Shown: piece by piece, positions 45,646 through 56,542 of the stretch
Layout: every line of letters starts with the position of its first letter
How positions within the stretch are numbered: the stretch's first letter is position 1
Origin: Nemophila menziesii
Lineage: Eukaryota > Streptophyta > Magnoliopsida > Boraginales > Hydrophyllaceae
Reading direction: 5' to 3'
DNA: 64,000 bases
NCBI GenBank assembly: GCA_029959085.1
Contig: JARWIR010000017.1
Location: 26,970,144-27,034,143 of the forward strand
The notes under the pieces: generated by a model
The model's database searches: none
What the model was told of the DNA's origin: nothing
What the model saw: only the letters and a program-made list of their open reading frames with translations
Program-made: the position numbers and the translations under genes

Positions 45646-46288
45646 CCATATGAGGTGATAAAAGGGTAATGTTAAAAACGATAAAAGCTATCACTATTCT
45701 TTGAATTATAGGCTCTTAGATGATACTGAAACCTAAGATCCAAGCGTACATAGACGAGGATTATCAGACAATTGTCATACGTATATCAACCTATTCTCTA
45801 ACATAGCAAAATTAAGTATGTTTTGAGATAAATCGCTATTCTTTTTTTATAAAATATCAAAATGTTTTTATGATCATTAATGGTGTTGGAGTTAGGAGAT
45901 GTGGATTAGATGGTAGGAGGGACGTGGAACCACGACGTGGGGGGGGGGGGGGTCCTTGTCACTGGATGAATTGAAAATTTGTATGTTTTTTTAGAGAACT
46001 CCTTTTCCTCCGAAACCTAAATATTAGTCTCCAAGTCTAAATATTAGCTTTCTGAACTAAATATAAGATTTTTAACCCTTTTTAAATTAAAAGTTAATCT
46101 TTTTTTTCACGTTGATGCCATGAAACTGGGCCTCATTAACCGTTTTAATTTATAACTTTTCTGAATTTGTTCCAGTATGAAAATTTGGGTGATGGAATTG
46201 ATAGTACTAAGAAAAAATTCGTAAATTTCTCTTGTATATTATTACTCTTTTCGTTTTAAAATATTTGTTTACTTTTCTTTTCACATAT
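45646..46288. other. Far upstream region of copy C, no gene
   Basis: Homologous to 33290-33960 upstream of copy B (GAGGTGATAAAAGGGTAATG start), with a G run of 12 at 45940-45951. It continues after MULE-2 at about 47935-48351. Confidence 0.6.
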
Positions 46289-46558
46289 ATATTTAAAGGG
46301 TGAATTATATATAGGGTATTAAAGACCATATTTTTTCTCTATAGAGTATGGTCCAGGAATTCCTTCTTATTAGAACCTCTGTTTTGACAATTGTCTTTCC
46401 TACCCTTACTAACAATAAAAGACAAAGAAAGTGTGATGTCACTGTTTCTCTCTCCACTACCACTACCCACCTACCTCCGACCTCCGACCACCAGTCACCG
46501 GTCACCGGAAAAAACTTAGAGTATCGGATAAAATTGATGAGTATCGGAAAAAGTGAGA

Positions 46559-46750
46559 GTACTCTATAAATTGCTGAGTACTCTATATATTTTAATGAGT
46601 ACTCTATATATTTTAATGAGTACTCTATATATTTTGATGAGTACTCTATATATTTTGATGAGTACTCCGGATAATTTTGATGAGTACTCCGAATAATTTT
46701 GATGAGTACTACGTAAATTTGATGAGTACTCAAACAAATTGATGAGTATT
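46559..46750. repeat. Minisatellite of about 21 bp, GAGTACTC..TTGAT
   Basis: About nine units of GAGTACTCTATATATTTTGAT with decay toward the right (GAGTACTCCGGATAATTTTGAT, GAGTACTACGTAAATTTGAT). GAGTACTC is itself a palindrome. Lies inside MULE-2 near its left end. Confidence 0.9.
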
Positions 46751-47165
46751 ACTAAAAAACGAAGCATAAAATAGACAAAAAAATTCTTAATTCATCTTTT
46801 TATTACACATTTTAAAATAAATTACAAATCAATACACAATTAAAAATAATAAATTAACCTAGTTACTTTTTGGTTTGACCAGATCTGGTCAAACCAGATT
46901 TAGATTTGGAAAAAAAAACGAAAATGGTTCTTCTTCTTCTCGTCGGTGCTCGAACAAGCCACCACCGCCGTCAGCTACCCTACCACCACCACAGATCTAA
47001 GCCACCACCTCCAAGTCGGCACTGAAATGAAGCAACCATAATCTACCGTTCTAAGCAGATTCTATGCAACAATGGTGTTTGCTGCAGCCACCTCCATTGT
47101 TGGCTGAACCACCATCGATCTAAAACAGCACCACTCGAGTCAAATAACTGAACCAACACAGCACC

Positions 47166-47295
47166 GGAGCTCGGCGAAGAACAGCAGCATCGGAGCTCGG
47201 CGAAGAACAGCAGCATCGGAGCTCGGCGAAGAACAGCAGCACCGGAGCTCGACGAAGAACATCAGCACCGGAGCTCCATCAATAGCGGCGAAGAG
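47166..47295. repeat. 26-bp tandem repeat GGAGCTCGGCGAAGAACAGC, five copies
   Basis: GGAGCTC starts at 47166, 47192, 47218, 47244 and 47270, an exact 26-base period. The period is not a multiple of three, so it is unlikely to be a coding repeat. Confidence 0.92.
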
Positions 47296-47823
47296 CAACA
47301 CCACCACACGGATACTGCTTCTTCGAGTTGCGCGAACAGATCTAAGGAGCTTCTTCTCCATCGGACCTGCAACTCTGGTGGCGACGAGCTGCACGAACAG
47401 ATCTAAGGATATTCTTCTTCAGCATCGAACCTGCAACTCCGGTGGCGACCTGGCTTGAAAAGCTGAAAAGCTGCTGGTGTTTGTGAGAAGAAAGAGCCAT
47501 GGAGGACGATAGGTGATGGTGTTGGTGGTTTTTAGCATTTTCAGTGGTGGTGGTTGTGTTATGGTGGTGGTGGTGGCGGTTTGGGAGCTGGGGGAGGAGA
47601 GAGAGGTGAGAGAAAATTGATCTGAAATTATAATGGTTGGGTTTCTAAATTAGTATATATAGAAGACAAAAAATAAAACGAGGATATAATTGTAATAGGG
47701 ATATTAGGTCTCATATGTTAAATTTTATTGGAGGTCTTTAGTAAGAAAAGACTCCAAGAGGGATTTTGATTAAGAATAGGAGAGTGTGTTCAAGACCCTA
47801 AATGGCATTTTCTCATATTTAAA

Positions 47824-48351
47824 AATATAATTATTATATTATTTTACAAAATTAGCTTTTATAAGTGTTAACAGAAGTTATTTTGAGTGGGAACGACCGT
47901 CCAAAAAAAAAAAAAAAAAAGTGTTAACAAGTACTAAGAGAAAATAAGTATAACGTGTCTCTATATTTTAACAACGGATTCAAAATATTTTGATATTACT
48001 TCGCAGGTGAAAAATATTATGGAATATAGGAAGTATTAAATATAAGTAATAGAAAATAATTATAAAGAATCGTACAAGATTATGTTTGGTTAAATAGGCA
48101 CCATTACCATTTACTTCCTTATGCGATACAGCTGGTTCATTTATTTTTATAACAAAACTTATTTTAAAACTTACCAAAAAAATATTTCAATTCCCGTGTT
48201 AGAACAAATTAGAATCCTAATGCATTGGATATACTTCTCTCACAAGAAACCACAATTTTCTCGCAAGTAAATATCGCAATTATCTATATGTACCCATCAA
48301 ATTTGATACAAACGAAATATTTCTTATCCTTCAGCAAGCTCCAAGAAAAAT
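47824..48351. promoter_or_regulatory. Proximal upstream region of copy C
   Basis: A run of 18 A (47902-47919) sits in a stretch not shared with the other copies. From about 47940 the sequence matches copies B and D. Close to the ATG, TTTGATACAAACGAAATATTTCTTATCCTTCAGCAAG is conserved in D and, with changes, in A and B, and probably holds the core promoter or 5' UTR. Confidence 0.45.
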
Positions 48352-49032
48352 ATGAAAGATAATAGTGAAAAACTAACGTCTGCTGCTGTAGTAAACAGCA
48401 AAAACAAACTAGACGACGTGGATTATAGTCATGTGGATTATCTTTATTATGTTAGTACAACAGATGTAGCAGCCTTAAAATATAGGAACAATGGTGGTAT
48501 GATCAATATGGGAAACAGTTTCAAGAAAGCGGAATGTGATCAATTAATAAAGAAGCCTAAAAGACTTGCAGATGAAAAGATTTCAACACAAAGGCCATTG
48601 GTCAAAGAAGATGCAGATGCTGATAAGGGTAACAAGAGACTCGTTATCAATATGCCAATGGGTTTCGAAAGAATTGAATGTGATCAAAAACCGAGAAGAC
48701 TTGAGCATCAAGATACAAACTATGCTAAGGGTTTTTATGATAATGGGAAGTTTTCCAGAAAAAGACCCTTAACTGAAGATGCATATGATATTGGTAACAA
48801 GAAAAGAACATGCTTCGTCAAATCATATGAAGATATTCCGAAGAAGAGCAAGAATGATATGGGACCGACCAAGTTCGAATCAAGTCTACAAAAGATGGAA
48901 TATAAATATCAACAGATCCGAGATAATAGAAGGAAGATACAACTTATTGATGTGAAGGATCTCTCTCCTCTACCACCAAAACTTAAAACAGCTGTGGTGT
49001 CACGATGCAACAATAGAAGGGCTACTAATTGA
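48352..49032 (+). CDS. Copy C of the unrecognised lysine-rich protein
   Basis: A 226-codon frame beginning MKDNSEKLTSAAVVNSKNKL. Compared with A and B it has a single degenerate repeat unit DLSPLPPKLK and ends RRATN. The segment RKRPLTEDAYDIGNKKRTCF is well conserved. Against copy D there are 16 base differences, 13 of them amino-acid changing, and most lie between codons 51 and 126. No domain is recognised. The frame is intact in a region full of broken transposons, which argues for recent origin or for selection on the frame. Confidence 0.6.
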   Translation: MKDNSEKLTSAAVVNSKNKLDDVDYSHVDYLYYVSTTDVAALKYRNNGGMINMGNSFKKAECDQLIKKPKRLADEKISTQRPLVKEDADADKGNKRLVINMPMGFERIECDQKPRRLEHQDTNYAKGFYDNGKFSRKRPLTEDAYDIGNKKRTCFVKSYEDIPKKSKNDMGPTKFESSLQKMEYKYQQIRDNRRKIQLIDVKDLSPLPPKLKTAVVSRCNNRRATN

Positions 49033-50744
49033 GTGTGCAATCCAACGTTATGCATGAACTTTTATGATATTTTGCAATCGGGAATTTTGTAAAGATTTAA
49101 TAACTTATATTTTAGACTTAAATCTCTCTTTCTGAATTTTTAATTAGTTGAATTTTATTTTTGTTAGTTCTTCTTTTGTAGAATTTGTTAATTATTATTG
49201 TTATTTTTGTGATATTTGTTTCGTGTGCATATCACAACAACTATGAATCATACATAACATTTTTATATGAGCGTCATACAAATATTTATTTTCCCACCAC
49301 CAAGCTCCAAGAAAAAACATAAAACATAGAATGAAATTATTCGGGTAGAATAGCTATCAGATGTATTTGAAACGACGGAAAAGCATGACATTACAAACTT
49401 ACCATTTATATGATTGATTGAGATTCTTGGTTTTTATCTTACTATTTCACATAAGATTGGAAAGTCTCATACTTCTTTAATTAAACTGATCAAGGTAGAT
49501 ACAACTTACAAGGGCGGCCACAAGGCACGGATGCTTCAGATCTATGTGATCCGATCAAGAAAAATTGACCACACACTCTTTAGTAAATCTTTTGAGCTCA
49601 GTTCTATTATGATCATGTGATTATTTGCTTGTATTTGAGATCTGTTTATGTCTTACTAATAAACATTGTGAACCCGATAAAGATCTGATAAATTTTTCCT
49701 GAATAAATCTTTAAACAACTTTTGTTTATTGTGTCTAAGCTTATATTTGTCTTTGCCTATATGTATTGCAGAAAGTAAAAGTATTGACGGTTGAAAACAA
49801 GTTGGCGGTTTTAGGCTGCGAGTAATCATTCTCCATCACCCTTATGGATTATTAATGAATTTTACATATACATGTACAATGAGTAATTATTAAAACTTTA
49901 GGGATTTAAAGAGAATAATTGTAGAAACTGAGATGGAATTAACATTAGCAAAGAGTCAAGGCTATTTGAAGAACCAGGGTCAGCTAAGTGAATCATCTCC
50001 GGGCTAAATTAAGTTTCTCGCAGTTAATGGAATCTATGCCGGTTTGTAGAAGTTACTCGAGACGATATGTTAGGAAAATATTTTTCAAAATTTATTTTTT
50101 CCATTCCTGTGTCACCTATGTTTAAGTGAGTTATTCATAGATCACAAATTATTGATTTTTTTACTTTTAATCTGAAAAAACCTTTTCTTCGCGAGTAATT
50201 ATTGGACAAATTGGAAGAAAAGGAATAATCATATATGTCATTGGTCGGAGGTTTCAAATGCACTAAAAGTCTCTCTATTTTCTTTTTGATCTTATTTATT
50301 AGTCAGAATTTTTCCACATTAACTATTTAATCATGCAGTCCTAACCGAGGAGACACCTTGGACCGTGCTATTGACCAGGAAAGTAGTAAGATCACAAAGG
50401 ACTTCTTGTTTCTGATAAGTTACCTAATGTTTTGTTAAGTTATCTGAAACTGAATATATACTTATATATTTGTTTACTTTGCTAACAAGTTGGTATCTTT
50501 GATTTTCCTAGTCTAAAATAGAAGTTATTATATTATAATAATTTACTAAACATGAGAATATACAATATCGAGTCTCTTTACTTTTATGTTAAGGATGGTC
50601 ATAAGGAGGCTGAAGAGCAGTATCCCAAGAAGACAAAGTCTTTTTTCGCTACAACGGTTCAAATGTGGGAATGTCGATTTTCACATGAAAGTTGATAACG
50701 ATGTTGATGTTGGGTAAATATTTGATATTTTTTTATTTGTGTAG
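49033..50744 (+). other. 3' flank of copy C
   Basis: Homologous to the 3' flanks of B and D, including CAGAAAGTAAAAGTATTGAC (49770) and a possible exon remnant KESRLF/ETEMELTLAKSQGYLKNQ around 49925-49985. GGAAAATATTTTTC at 50071-50084 is the empty site of copia-3, which sits in the equivalent place in D. It continues after CACTA-2 at 54032-54203. Confidence 0.5.
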
Positions 50745-51189
50745 ATATACTACTCCCGCATTTGCCTCTTGCGACTAACATTCTAGCGACTACGCGCTGT
50801 AGTTGCTAAAAACCAGAGCCTCTAGCGACTATTTCAATTTAACGACTACAGGTAATGTTCCTCGACTACAGTGTAGTCGTTAGTAAGTTTCGCGTTTAAC
50901 GACTACAAGAAGTAGTTGTTAATACGTATGAGGTAGTCGCGACTGATTTTTGTAATTTTTTATTAATTTTCCACCGCCATTAAGTAATCGCTATATATTA
51001 GACTACTAACGACTACTTTGTGTAGTCGTTAGTAGTCCTTTCTAACGACTACTTTTTATTCTTTAGTGACTACTCTTGTAGTCGCGATTAGTGGTAGCGT
51101 GTTTTCCAACAGTAACTTGCCAATTACTTTACTCAATACACCATTATTATATAATTTCTCTTTCTTTCTCTCAAAACTCTCTCAATTTT

Positions 51190-51670
51190 TTTCCACAATT
51201 CATCATTAAAAGTTATTTTAACACTTGGAAAAGTTTGCCCGGGTCAATCATCACGTGGGACCGCCTCAATTATCAATTTTGATTTCCAAATTTGCCCAAA
51301 AGTAGGTATTTTTTGTTCCATAAAACTCTTTCAAATTTCTTTTACTTTCATTCAATTGTGTAGTAAATGTTAAATAGTATCACTTATTAGGTATTTCAAC
51401 ACGTGGACAAGCTTTCCCGGGTCAAACATCAACGTGGGACCGCCTCAAGCATCAATTTTTCCTTCCAAATTTGCCCAAAAGTAGGTATTTTTTATTCCAT
51501 AAAACTCTTTCAAAATTTTTTTACTTTCATGCAATTATGTTGTAAATGGTAAATAGTATCAATTATTAGTTAGGTATTTCAACACGTGGACAAGCTTTTC
51601 CGGGTCAAACATCAACGTGGGACCGCCTCAATCATCAATTTTTCCTTCCAAATTTGCCCAAAAGTATGTG
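51190..51670. repeat. Three tandem copies of a 180-bp unit with G-box motifs
   Basis: TTTCAACACGTGGACAAGCT..CGGGTCAAACATCAACGTGGG occurs three times (GGGTCAA at 51240, 51419 and 51602). The second and third units have CACGTG, the G-box core, and all have an ACGTGG. In the uninverted order of the element this lies upstream of the transposase, so it may be a promoter region. That role is inference. Confidence 0.88.
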
Positions 51671-51806
51671 TCTTTTTCATCCTTTCCTTATTTCGTTACA
51701 ATTGTATAGTTAATGCTAAATATATAATATCACTATGTATATATCTCTAATCATTTAATAATTTTATTTGAATTATAAATATTATATTAAGTATATATAT
51801 ATATAG

Positions 51807-52318
51807 CTTTGTCCAAATATCATACGTCTCCAAAAACCCATGCAGTAACAGATGTGACCTAACTTTGACCACCGTATACCGACGATAATTCGAACGCTGA
51901 TTACACGGACAAAAAATTGTTTCTTCACCAGGAGGTTTATTCTTTTCAGCAAAAGCAAGATATGGTTATATCTCACGCGAAACTTTATGAGCGGTACCAA
52001 TCCAACTCTTATCAATACCCGAAGCCATATTCAACTATTACAATATGAAAGAATACAACATAAATAAAATGGAAAAAAAAAATATTACATCACCGATTAC
52101 ATAAATGAATAAAAAATAAAAATAAAAAATTATTACATCACCGATTAAATAAATAAATATAAAATTAAAAGCACACAAAATATTACATCACCAAATAAAT
52201 GCATAAATATAAAATTAAAAGCATACAATATATAACATCACAAAATAAATACCTAAATAAAAAATTAAAAGCACATAAAATATAGCATCATACACTAATA
52301 TATCATACAAATATAAAT
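51807..52318 (-). pseudogene. Inverted first exon and leader of the CACTA-2 transposase
   Basis: On the minus strand an ATG at 52026-52028 opens MASGIDKSWIGTAHKVSREI, a stop, then LAFAEKNKPPGEETIFCPCN, the Transpos_assoc domain of TNPD. The exon stops at TGGACAAAGC next to an AT run (51793-51806). The gene continues on the other strand after a second AT run (52317-52336) with ATGTTGAGCCC. Turning 51807-52318 round would bring ..TWTK and HVEPED together in frame, as expected from CACTA-1 (..IKHGEQP). The rest of the segment is the ATTACATCAC-rich leader. Confidence 0.88.
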
Positions 52319-52336
52319 ATATATATATATATATAT

Positions 52337-53349
52337 GCATGTTGAGCCCGAGGATATTCCTGAGACTCGATACGAAGAAAACGAAATGTTGGATGTATAC
52401 GATGATTTGAGACCTAATTACGAGGTTGGTGGTCATTCCGGTGACACCGAGATGACAGACTCGAACAGTACAGCCCGTGGCAAATTCGAAACGATGTTTT
52501 CCGATTTAGAGACCGAGTTATACCCTGGTTGTGATGTCATGAGTTCATTAAATTTCATTGCGAAGCTAATGCACGTGAAAGTGAGGAACAAGTGGTCTAA
52601 CACGTCTTTCACCGAGTTGCTTGATCTTTTGTGTCGTGTGTTGCCCAAACCTCATACGTTGCCCGATTCATACGAGGCATGCAACAAAAAGTTAAAAAAT
52701 TTAGGTATGGGTTACGATACCGTCGATGTTTGCGTGAACGATTGTGCTTTGTTTTACAAGGAGAATGCCTCCCTCGAAAAGTGTCCAGTATGTAATGAAT
52801 CCAAGATGGGACCCGAAGAAGGGTATGAAAGTAGCGCATAAGAAACTCAGATATTTCCCAATTGCCCCTAGGCTGCAGCGACTTTATGCTTCGAGACACA
52901 CTGCCGAAAATATGATCTGGCACCAAACAGGAAAGAATACAGATCCATATTTGTTGCGTCATCCGGTTGACGGAGATAGTTGGAAGAGATTTGTTCAGTT
53001 ACATCCCGAGTTTGCCAGTGAACCTCAGAACGTCTTCTTAGGTTTGGGTATCGATGGCTTTTGCCCATTCTCTATGCAGAACAACTCGTACAGCATGTGG
53101 CCGGTTATATTGACCGTCTACAACTTACCACCGTGGGAGTGTATGAAGGAGACGACATTCCAGCTTTGTTTGTTGATTCCCTTCCAGCCTATGAATGCGG
53201 GCCCCACTCCTCCTAGCGGTGATGAAGATGAAGAAGATGATGATAGTAGCAGTAGTAGTTCTGGTGAAGATGTTGAAGATGTTGAGATGGATGAAGATGA
53301 TTACAGGCCCGGGAATGATGAAAACGTTTATACAAAGCTCGGATTTTAG
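52337..53349 (+). pseudogene. Truncated TNPD transposase with an acidic tail
   Basis: The frame begins HVEPEDIPETRYEENEML and follows TNPD of CACTA-1 closely (GGHSGDTEMTDS, PGCDVMSSLNFIAKLMHVKV, LPDSYEACNKKLKNLGMGY). A one-base shift near 52800 (after CPVCNES) moves it to a frame reading PRWDPKKGMKVAHKKLRYFP and FLGLGIDGFCPFSMQNNSYS. After ETTFQLCLLIP similarity stops abruptly and an acidic, serine-rich tail follows (DEDEEDDDSSSSSSGEDVED) to TAG at 53347. The tail is probably the last exon of the TNPA-like gene joined by an internal deletion. Confidence 0.88.
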
Positions 53350-54028
53350 ATTTTGTGGTTGTTTGGTGTTTATTTTATTATACTTTAAGACTTTTGGTTT
53401 AATTTTATTTGGTTTGTATTAAGACTTTTAATTTTATTTTGGTGTAGTTTGGTATGACATTGACCGGGTTTGACTTTGGTTTAATTATATATTTTAATTA
53501 ATTATTTTGAATTGTTAATTGTATTTTTATTTATTAAATTTTTATTTTAAAAAAATATGTTTTTCGAATTATTTTTAATTACAGAATTGTAATTAAAAAT
53601 AATTCAAAAATCATATTTTTTTTTTTAAATAAAAAATTAGTATTAGCGACTACTTAGTAGTCGTTATTGACTACATCAAGTAGACGCTATACCTTGTAGA
53701 AGTAACGACTACATTGTAGTCGTTAATAAGCTTCTCAATTCTCGACTACGATGTAGTCGATGATATACTTAGCTTTTCTCTACTACAAAGTAGTCGCTAG
53801 AAGAAACGTTATCTAGCGACTACATTGTAGTCGTTAATAATACCACGGACTCTAACGACTATTTCTTCGCGTGTAGTCGTAAGGATTACCTTCTAACGAC
53901 AACTTTTTCGCGACTAATTTCTAACGTCTACTTGTAGTCGTTAGATCCTTGATCTGGTTTCTAGCGACTACTTTTATTATTTTTAGCGACTACTCATGTA
54001 GTCGCGAGACCCTTGACGCGGCGTAGTG
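53350..54028. repeat. CACTA-2 right subterminal region
   Basis: AT-rich 3' UTR, then from 53640 dense TAGCGACTAC/GTAGTCGTTA motifs in both orientations to the terminal GTAGTG. The matching left cluster is at 50760-51090. Confidence 0.85.
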
Positions 54029-54203
54029 ATAGCTATAGTTTCACATTAAAGAAATTGTGTGTTTGATCTATTTGTTGTTATAGATGGATTGACTGAACTT
54101 CTACAGAATTTGGAGAGTTAAGATAGTACTTACATTGGATGCATGAAGTCTGTAGTAGTCACACTACAAGATTACATTAAATGCGTGAAGTTTGTAATAG
54201 TAG

Positions 54204-55485
54204 CACTACAAGAAAAATAGTTTTTGTCGATCTTTTTTTTAGCTTTAGACGACTCTTCCAAAAGGGTTGTCATATCTTTGTCGGCACAACTTTAGTTATG
54301 GCCTATACTTTTCTTGCCAAAGTTATGAATACGCCTTAATAGAGGGAGCGGCTTTTATTAATACATTTCCCTACTTTTTTAACAGAGTAGGCCATTTACA
54401 CCTACTGCTACGTATCTTAGCTTTCGCAAGAACAAAAGTCCTCGCGAAAGCATCGTAAATTCGTCGCAAAAATCTCCAATTGTCATTTGCGAGGACATGT
54501 CGTCGCGAATGATTTCTCATTAAAGATTCGTCGTTAAAGATCATTTACGCAACAAAATTTGCGTGTTCTCGTAGAAGACACTCTATCTTTAGACGTCCTT
54601 GCAAAAGAAAGAGTCTTTAGCGACGAAAATGTCGTTGTGGTTGACTGGGTCTCTTGCGAGGAGAAAGTTCTCGTGGTTGACATAGTCTTTAGCGAGGTCT
54701 GCTTTTACCTCTTAAACGAAGACTTTTTTCCTCGCAGAAGACTTTTTTTTTTAAAAATTATATATTTTTTTTTTTGTTTTAATTTTATATTTTGTAATAA
54801 TTATATATATAATTGTAATGTTTTATAGAAAATAAACCTGATAAATGAAATAAACTCAATTTATATAAAACGAGAACCGATTACAATAAAGTCAAACATA
54901 TTAAAACTAATAAAAAGTAAAGAAAGCCGGTGAAAGGTAAAAAAAAAGTATATAAATATCCGAATAACAATAAAAATCAAAGTCTAGTTTCATCTTCATC
55001 AAAAATAAATCCTCGTCCATAAGCTGTAATGGTCGGCTGGTAGAAGGAGAAGTAGGTGTAGTAGGAGGAGCAGTAGGAGCAGTAGAATGAGCGGGTCGCG
55101 TAGGATTTGAAGCACCGGTGGCTAGAGGAGTGGAGGGAGACACATGAACCGATAGGCCATGCTCGGGTCCAACACCGATTTAGTAATTCGATAGCCACAC
55201 TCATCCGAGCGTCTAGGGTCTCCCTCGTGGGTCGGATGCCAGCTGTGGAGCTCGTGGATCGAGAAATGTCCTTTAAAGGCATTGTCTCTTTTCCTATAGA
55301 GACAAGAAAGTCGTCAAGGGAGGTCATCATCGCGTCAAAATCCGTGATAATCTTATCGTGGACCTAATCAGAATTAGCACTTTTTGACAACTTGGCCTTA
55401 AACGGGTGTCCAACTCTAGGATCCAGTTGCGAGTCCCTTCACCCATACCCTGGTGGACCACCTCCATGACCGATTAAAAATAATT
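54204..55485. mobile_element. CACTA-3: 5' part of a third CACTA element at the C/D duplication junction
   Basis: It starts CACTACAAGAAAAATAG at 54204. Subterminal GTCGCGAA/TTCGTCGC/AGCGAC motifs fill 54230-54720. On the minus strand at 54907-55480 a decayed reading frame (MMTSLDDFLVSIGKE, STAGIRPTRETLDARMSVAI, SPSTPLATGASNPTRPAH) could be the C-terminal part of a second CACTA gene, which is inference. The element has no right end and breaks off where the upstream region of copy D begins (about 55485). The same left end occurs at 63892 after copy D, so the insertion is older than the duplication. Confidence 0.72.
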
Positions 55486-55861
55486 GGATATTACAATTTT
55501 CGTTGGTGAAAAATATTATGAAATATAGGGAGTATTTTATATATATAAGTAATTAAAGTAGAAGATTATTATAAAGAATAGTACAAGATTATGTTTGTTT
55601 AAATACGCACCATCACCGTTGGTTTATTTCCTTATGCAATACAGCTGGTTCATTTATTTTTATAACAAAAACATTTAAAAACTTACCAAAAATAAATCAA
55701 TTCCCGTGTTAAAACAAATTAGAATCCTATTGCCTTGGATATACTTCTCTCACAAGAAACCACAATTTTCTCGCAAGTAAATATCGCAATTATCTATATG
55801 TAACCATCAAATTTGATACAAACGAAATATTTCTTATCCTTCAGCAAGCTCCAAGAAAAAT
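55486..55861. promoter_or_regulatory. Proximal upstream region of copy D
   Basis: Homologous to 47980-48351 with about 5% difference by eye. It includes the conserved CTCGCAAGTAAATATCGCAA and ACGAAATATTTCTTATCC segments close to the ATG. Confidence 0.45.
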
Positions 55862-56542
55862 ATGAAAGATAATAGTGAAAAACTAACGTCTGCTGCTGTA
55901 GTAAACAGCAAAAACAAACTAGACGACGTGGATTATAGTCATGTGGATTATCTTTATTATGTTAGTACAACAGATGTAGCAGCCTTAAAATATAGGAACA
56001 ATGGTGGTATGATCAATATAGGAAACGGTTTCAAGAAAGTGGAATGTGATCAATTAATAAAAAAGCCTAGAATACTTACAGATGAAAAGGTTTCAACACA
56101 AAGGCCATTGGTCAAAGAAGATGCAGATGGTGATAAGGGTAAAAAGAAACTCGTAATCAATATGCCAAAGGGTTTCGAAAGAATTGAATGTGATCAAAAA
56201 CCGAGAAGACTTGAGCATCAAGATACAAACTATGTTAAGGGTTTTTATGATAATGGGAAGTTTTCCAGAAAAAGACCCTTAACTGAAGATGCATATGATA
56301 TTGGTAACAAGAAAAGAACATGCTTCGTCAAATCATATGAAGATATTCCGAAGAAGAGCAAGAATGATATGGGACCGACCAAGTTTGAATCAAGTCTACA
56401 AAAGATGGAATATAAATATCAACAGATCCGAGATAATAGAAGGAAGATACAACTTATTGATGTGAAGGATCTCTCTCCTCTACCACCAAAACTTAAATCA
56501 GCTGTGGTGTCACGATGCAACAATAGAAGGGCTACTAATTGA
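55862..56542 (+). CDS. Copy D of the unrecognised lysine-rich protein
   Basis: A 226-codon frame, the closest relative of copy C. It has the same N-terminus (MKDNSEKL), the single DLSPLPPKLK unit and the same end (RRATN). Differences from C are concentrated in residues 50-125 (for example MGNS/IGNG, KKPKRLADEKI/KKPRILTDEKV and NMPM/NMPK). The first 50 and last 100 codons are nearly unchanged. Unknown function; basic and probably disordered. Confidence 0.6.
   Translation: MKDNSEKLTSAAVVNSKNKLDDVDYSHVDYLYYVSTTDVAALKYRNNGGMINIGNGFKKVECDQLIKKPRILTDEKVSTQRPLVKEDADGDKGKKKLVINMPKGFERIECDQKPRRLEHQDTNYVKGFYDNGKFSRKRPLTEDAYDIGNKKRTCFVKSYEDIPKKSKNDMGPTKFESSLQKMEYKYQQIRDNRRKIQLIDVKDLSPLPPKLKSAVVSRCNNRRATN

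Larger units (their letters stand above)
46298..47814. mobile_element. MULE-2: non-autonomous Mutator-like element with GC-rich interior (Pack-MULE candidate)
   Basis: The 9-bp direct repeat ATATTTAAA flanks it (46289-46297 and 47815-47823). The left end GGGTGAATTATATATAGGGT aligns with the complement of the right end GAGAAAATGCCATTTAGGGT, continuing to ATTAAAGAC/CTTGAACAC, an imperfect inverted repeat of about 29 bases. Copies A, B and D lack the insert. The middle (46900-47640) is far GC-richer than its surroundings, with CACCACC/GGTGGTGG and CGGAGCTCGGCGAAG runs, which could be captured host sequence. I find no transposase and no recognisable protein. Confidence 0.7.
50748..54028 (+). mobile_element. 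CACTA-2: internally deleted and rearranged CACTA element
   Basis: It starts TACTACTCCCGCATTTGC, where the first C of CACTAC has become T, and ends GACGCGGCGTAGTG. The 3-bp repeat ATA flanks it (50745-50747 and 54029-54031). Copy D has the empty site GTGTAGATAGTTATAG. Subterminal motifs are TAACGACTAC/GTAGTCG(T/C)TA, different from CACTA-1. Inside are a 180-bp triplicated region, an inverted segment with the first transposase exon, and a truncated TNPD reading frame. It cannot encode a full transposase. Confidence 0.92.
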
